Positions 6,037 through 9,045 of a stretch of DNA of 9,045 bases are shown piece after piece. The translations under genes and the position numbers were made by a program. How positions within the stretch are numbered: the first letter of the stretch is position 1; every line of letters starts with the position of its first letter. Below the pieces are notes generated by a model. That model made no database searches and had not been told where the DNA came from. It saw only the letters and a list, made by a program, of their open reading frames with translations. This stretch comes from Actinomycetes bacterium (GTDB lineage: Bacteria > Actinomycetota > Acidimicrobiia > Acidimicrobiales > Palsa-688), in assembly GCA_021816565.1 (NCBI GenBank), contig JAKAXN010000175.1:1-9045 (forward strand), given 5' to 3'.

Positions 6037-7590
6037 TCACCCGGCCGGCTCGGCCAGGCGGGCGAAGCGGTTGCGCAGCTCGTGCTTGAGCACCTTCCCC
6101 GAGGCGTTGCGGGGTAGCTCCGCGACGATCACCACCGACGTCGGCTTCTTGTACGACGCCAGCCGGGTGGCCGTCCAGGAGGTGATGTCGTCGATCGTCG
6201 GCGGGGCGGCCGGATCGGCGGGGACGATCACCGCCACCGGCGTCTCCCCCCACCTGGGGTGCGGTGCGCCTATCACGGCCACGTCGGCGACGGAGGGGTG
6301 CCCGGCCACCACGTTCTCCACCTCGGCGCAGTAGACGTTCTCACCCCCGGAGATGATCATGTCCTTCTTGCGGTCCACCACGTAGATGAACCCCTCGTCG
6401 TCGACGCGCACCAGGTCCCCGGAGTGGAACCAGCCGCCCTCGCAGGCCGCCGCGGTCTCCTCCGGCTTGTTCCAGTACCCGGCCATCAGGGTGGGTCCCC
6501 GGTAGACGATCTCGCCCACCTCCCCCACCGCCACGTCGCGCATCTGCTCGTCGACGACCCGGACCGACACCGTGGGCACCGGCTTGCCGACCGAACCGAT
6601 CTTGCGGATGGCGTCCTCTGCCGGGAGCGAGGTCGTGACCGGGGACATCTCGGTCTGGCCGAACACGGACACGATCTCGGCGTGGGGGAAGGTCCGGGCC
6701 ATGGTCTCGAGCAGGTCCACGGTGGCCGGGGCCGCCCCCCACGAGATGGTCCGCAGCGAACGGGTGCGCCGGGTGGCGTCGGGGTGGGCGCAGAGGACCT
6801 GCCACTGAGCCGGGACCAGGAACAGCCCCGTAACCCCCTCGCTCTCGACCACGTCGAGGGTGGACCCGGCGCTGAATGCGCCGGTGGGCATGATCACCGT
6901 GGTGGTGCCGAGCAGGAACGACGGCGGGGTGCCGCCGATGCCGGCGATGTGGAACAGCGGGACGTTGCACAGCGACACCGTGCGGTCGTCGAACAGGCGG
7001 GAGGTGCGGATGGCGGTGAAGGCCTGCATCAGGAGGTTGAGGTGGGTGAGCATGGCCCCCTTGGGCCGGCCGGTGGTCCCCGAGGTGTACATGATCAACG
7101 CCACGTCCCGCTCGTCGATGACCACCTCCGGCGCGGCGGGGGCGTCGCGCAGGGCCGCCTCGTAGTCGGGGCCGGCCACCAGCACGGGGATGGCACCGGG
7201 TCCCTCGGCGACGGCGGCTTCGGCCACCGGGGCCAGCGTGGGGTCGGTGACCACCACGGTGGCGCCGCTGTCGCCCAGGACGTAGGCGATCTCGGCCGGC
7301 ACCAGCCGGAAGTTGACCGGTACGGCTATGGCCCCGATGCGGTTGGCGGCCAGGACCGTCTCCACGAACTCCGGACGGTTGAGCATGAGCACCGCGACCC
7401 GGTCGCCCCGGGCCACTCCCAGCCTGCTCAGCGCCCCGGCCAGGCGCCCCACCCGGTCGTGCAGATCGGCCCAGGTGATGGTGCGGCCCTCGAAACGGAT
7501 GGCGGCCCGGTCGGGGCGGGACAGGGCGTGGCGGGCCAGGTTGTCCACCCAGTGGGCCCCACCCATCGGCAGCAGCGTGTGCGACGACAT
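6037..7590 (-). CDS. Acyl-CoA synthetase, AMP-forming (FadD-type ligase)
   Basis: A 517-residue soluble ligase of the ANL superfamily that activates a carboxylic acid with ATP to an acyl-adenylate and then makes the CoA thioester. All core motifs are intact: the P-loop YTSGTTGRPKG (168-178), CNVPLFHIAG (208-217), the FGQTEMSP motif (310-317), HSGDL (389-393), the hinge DRKKDMIISGGENVY (406-420), and NASGK with catalytic K499. The length and motif forms fit medium- or long-chain and steroid- or terpenoid-acid-CoA ligases of actinobacteria; the substrate cannot be read from the sequence. I chose the ATG at 7590 because a TACGGT box lies 7 nt before it; the longer frame runs into the operator. 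The acyl-CoA dehydrogenase upstream would use acyl-CoA products of this kind. Confidence 0.93.
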   Translation of the reverse strand: MSSHTLLPMGGAHWVDNLARHALSRPDRAAIRFEGRTITWADLHDRVGRLAGALSRLGVARGDRVAVLMLNRPEFVETVLAANRIGAIAVPVNFRLVPAEIAYVLGDSGATVVVTDPTLAPVAEAAVAEGPGAIPVLVAGPDYEAALRDAPAAPEVVIDERDVALIMYTSGTTGRPKGAMLTHLNLLMQAFTAIRTSRLFDDRTVSLCNVPLFHIAGIGGTPPSFLLGTTTVIMPTGAFSAGSTLDVVESEGVTGLFLVPAQWQVLCAHPDATRRTRSLRTISWGAAPATVDLLETMARTFPHAEIVSVFGQTEMSPVTTSLPAEDAIRKIGSVGKPVPTVSVRVVDEQMRDVAVGEVGEIVYRGPTLMAGYWNKPEETAAACEGGWFHSGDLVRVDDEGFIYVVDRKKDMIISGGENVYCAEVENVVAGHPSVADVAVIGAPHPRWGETPVAVIVPADPAAPPTIDDITSWTATRLASYKKPTSVVIVAELPRNASGKVLKHELRNRFARLAEPAG

Positions 7591-7597
7591 GGCCCGC

Positions 7598-7627
7598 ACC
7601 GTACAGGCGGGCCCATTTTGTTGGCAA
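7598..7627 (-). promoter_or_regulatory. Promoter of the acyl-CoA synthetase gene, leaderless type
   Basis: On the minus strand -35 TTGCCA (7622-7627) is followed after 18 nt by TACGGT (7598-7603), then 7 nt, then the ATG at 7590. The -10 hexamer is identical to that of the MpaB-family gene. No ribosome site is present, which agrees with a leaderless message. The -35 box overlaps one arm of operator B. Confidence 0.6.
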
Positions 7628-7638
7628 TGTGCCGACAA
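7618..7638. promoter_or_regulatory. Operator site B, palindrome TTGTTGGCA-ATG-TGCCGACAA
   Basis: Two 9-nt arms (7618-7626 and 7630-7638) pair at 8 of 9 positions around a 3-nt centre. The inner core TTGGCA-N3-TGCCGA differs from TTGRCA-N3-TGYCAA at one base. Its centre is 38 nt before the ligase start codon, 10 nt (about one helical turn) further than at site A. Confidence 0.65.
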
Positions 7639-7672
7639 CCGGGGCCGGGGGGGTCACCGCGGCCCCGCGGCT

Positions 7673-8917
7673 TCAGCGGGGAATGTCCCGAAAAGGGGTG
7701 CGGGGGTCCGGGCCGGGGTCCTTGGGCAGGCCCAGGATCCGCTCCCCCAGCACGTTGCGCAGGACCTCGTCGCTGCCCCCTCCCAGGCGGCTGCCGGGCA
7801 CGCCGCAGACGAATTTCGACCAGGCGAACGTGCCCCATTCGCCGGTGTCGGCGGCCAGGCGGGGGCCGAGCACCCGGCTGACGAAGCCGGACATGCGGGC
7901 CAGGTTGGCGGTCCCGGCCAGCTTCAGGACCGACAGCTCCGGACCCGGCGGGGCACCGCTTCCGACCCGGGCCAGGCCCCGCTTCAGGGTCCAGGCGGCG
8001 ACCCGGTCGGCGGTGTAGAGCCGGGCCAGCTCGTCGCGGACGGTGGGGTCGGTGGCGGCGCCGAAGCGGCGGGTCAGCTCGATCACCCGGTCGAACGGGC
8101 CCGGGCCGCGACCGAGTCCCATGCCGCTGCCGATGGCGGCCCGCTCGTTGGCCAGGGTGGTCAGGGCCACCTCCCACCCGCCGTTGACATCCCCCAGGCG
8201 GTGGCTGTCGGGTATGCGGACCTCGGTGAGGTAGACCTCGTTGAAGCCGGCGCCACCGGTCATCTGGCGCAACGGCCGCACCTCCACGCCGGGGGCGCGC
8301 ATGTCGACGATGAAACCGGTGAGGCCCCGGTGCTTGGGCCGGTCCACGTCGGTCCGGCAGATGATCTCCCCCAGGTCGGCCAGGTGGGCGTTGGACGTCC
8401 ACACCTTCTGGCCGGTCACCACCCACTCGTCCCCGTCACGCTCGGCCCTGGTGGACAGCGACGCCAGGTCCGATCCGGCGCCCGGCTCGCTGAAGAGCTG
8501 GCAGGCCAGAAGGTCGCCCCGGTGCAGGCCGGGCAGGTAGGCGGCCTGCACCTCGGGCCGGGCGTGGGCGGCGATGGTGGGTGCCACCATGCCGAGCCCG
8601 ATGGTGAAGTAGGACAGGTCCGGCACCTCGAAGCCGGCCTCCACGCCGCGGTAGGCCTGCTTGTGGGCCGGGCCGAGCCCCCGGCCGCCCAGCTCCACCG
8701 GGCCGTCGATCCAGCCGAACCCGGCGTCGTAGCGCCGGGCCGCCCACTCCCGGGCCCGGGCCAGCGCCTCGGCGTCCTCCTCGGGGGTGCGCTCCTCCAC
8801 GATGGGGACGGCGTCGTCGCCCTCCCCCCACAAGAAGCCGGTCCGGCTCCGCCTGAGGGCGTTGGCCTCCAGGAAGGCCCGGGCCTGCTCGGTGAACTCC
8901 TCGACGGTCACGCCCAT
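7673..8917 (-). CDS. Acyl-CoA dehydrogenase (FadE-type flavoprotein)
   Basis: A 414-residue FAD enzyme that would introduce the alpha-beta double bond into an acyl-CoA. Family landmarks in order are PVELGGRGLGP (73-83), CQLFSEPGAGSDLASL (139-154), the flavin and substrate-side motif TGQKVWTSNAH (168-178), ANERAAIGSGM (256-266), and the C-terminal GGGSDEVLRNVLGERILGLP (379-398). The last resembles the GGTxEIxRNxxGERxLGLP end common in actinobacterial lipid- and steroid-degradation FadE proteins, some of which act as heteromers; no partner dehydrogenase is seen in the window. The ATG at 8917 was chosen over an in-frame TTG at 8959, since the extra 14 residues are not family-like and would overlap the operator. 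There is no clear ribosome site. The ligase follows after 82 nt but has its own promoter. Confidence 0.93.
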   Translation of the reverse strand: MGVTVEEFTEQARAFLEANALRRSRTGFLWGEGDDAVPIVEERTPEEDAEALARAREWAARRYDAGFGWIDGPVELGGRGLGPAHKQAYRGVEAGFEVPDLSYFTIGLGMVAPTIAAHARPEVQAAYLPGLHRGDLLACQLFSEPGAGSDLASLSTRAERDGDEWVVTGQKVWTSNAHLADLGEIICRTDVDRPKHRGLTGFIVDMRAPGVEVRPLRQMTGGAGFNEVYLTEVRIPDSHRLGDVNGGWEVALTTLANERAAIGSGMGLGRGPGPFDRVIELTRRFGAATDPTVRDELARLYTADRVAAWTLKRGLARVGSGAPPGPELSVLKLAGTANLARMSGFVSRVLGPRLAADTGEWGTFAWSKFVCGVPGSRLGGGSDEVLRNVLGERILGLPKDPGPDPRTPFRDIPR

Positions 8918-8925
8918 GAAGACCC

Positions 8926-8956
8926 ATTCAACCCCACCGACTTGACGGAGTGCCAA
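8926..8956 (-). promoter_or_regulatory. Possible promoter of the acyl-CoA dehydrogenase gene
   Basis: TTGAAT (8926-8931, minus strand) lies 8 nt before the ATG at 8917 and matches the -10 consensus at four positions. TTGGCA (8951-8956) could be the -35 box, but the 19-nt spacer is longer than ideal. It is weaker than the other two promoters of this set. Confidence 0.4.
8942..8956. promoter_or_regulatory. Operator site C, TTGACG-GAG-TGCCAA
   Basis: The 15-bp core fits TTGRCA-N3-TGYCAA with one mismatch (G at 8947). The right arm continues as TGCCAACAA, which is exactly the reverse complement of the left arm of site B. The centre is 32 nt before the dehydrogenase start codon. Confidence 0.55.
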
Positions 8957-8973
8957 CAAGTCGGGCGGGAGCG

Positions 8974-9045
8974 TCAGCCGGCCCGGCGGGGGGCCGTGCG
9001 GCGCTTACCGGGCGCCGGCGCCAGGCGGGCCCCGATCACGTGCGG
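8974..9045 (-). CDS. C-terminal end of an unidentified protein
   Basis: The last 23 codons of a gene entering from the right edge, beginning PHVIGARLAP and ending in the basic tail RRTAPRRAG before a TGA. 22 of 23 codons end in G or C, while the other two minus-strand frames are closed or have poor third positions, so the frame is likely coding. The fragment is too short to name a family. It ends 57 nt before the dehydrogenase start and is co-directional with it. Confidence 0.5.
   Translation of the reverse strand, partial: PHVIGARLAPAPGKRRTAPRRAG

Noticed and set aside
7657..7680. CCGCGG repeats and a CCCGC/GCGGG pair around the dehydrogenase stop, as a terminator
   Set aside because: The stems are five or six bp, the CCGCGG pair leaves only a 2-nt loop, and there is no T-run. 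This is not better than chance at this GC content.
6259..7881. A 540-codon plus-strand open frame opposite the acyl-CoA synthetase
   Set aside because: It is rich in His, Gly, Val, Asp and Arg with no family motif. It mirrors the third-position GC bias of the ligase, whose complete motif set is on the other strand.
8996..9045. A plus-strand gene starting GTG at 8996, divergent from the dehydrogenase
   Set aside because: It would contain TTA, a very rare codon here, within its first four codons. The minus-strand frame over the same bases has far better third positions.
1..9045. CRISPR array, tRNA, insertion sequence, toxin-antitoxin or defence genes
   Set aside because: I looked for direct repeats, cloverleaf-like sequence, transposase motifs and small paired genes on both strands and saw none.

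Overview
The window is about 9 kb of very GC-rich DNA. Its codons end almost always in G or C, and several genes appear to have leaderless starts: a TANNNT box sits 6-8 nt before the ATG with no Shine-Dalgarno sequence. Together with an MpaB-family oxygenase, a FadD-type ligase and an acyl-CoA dehydrogenase, this points to a high-GC actinomycete. The Acidimicrobiia and their relatives are my best guess, but that is inference from style and gene content. There are no RNA genes, insertion sequences, CRISPR arrays or phage genes, and no gene-free stretch longer than 300 bases.

Left part (1-2512): a membrane-attached family-2 glycosyltransferase leaves the left edge on the minus strand. Its start region looks split by a frameshift. 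It is divergent from a complete aldo/keto reductase (863-1858, +). That gene converges, across a stem-loop, on a small SAM-dependent methyltransferase (1889-2512, -).

Middle part (2569-5079, +): three co-directional genes. They are a membrane protein with a TrkH/KtrB-like loop and a C-terminal RCK_C (TrkA-C) domain, an NAD-dependent epimerase/dehydratase-type SDR 9 nt behind it, and a hemerythrin HHE protein with its own strong ribosome site. The first two are probably an operon. The set looks like ion and stress homeostasis rather than one pathway.

Right part (5097-9045, -): in transcription order, the tail of an unidentified gene, an acyl-CoA dehydrogenase, an acyl-CoA synthetase (AMP-forming) and an MpaB/rubber-oxygenase-family (DUF2236) protein. 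Each of the three complete genes has, just before its start and overlapping its likely -35 region, the same 15-bp inverted repeat TTGRCA-N3-TGYCAA. It is perfect at one site and has one mismatch at each of the other two. I saw it at no other gene start in the window. The simplest reading is a small regulon under one dimeric repressor, perhaps TetR-like and encoded outside the window, that controls activation and oxidation of a lipid, terpenoid or steroid-like acid. This shared operator is the most useful new observation here. The individual enzymes belong to known families, and I see no clear sign of an entirely new system.
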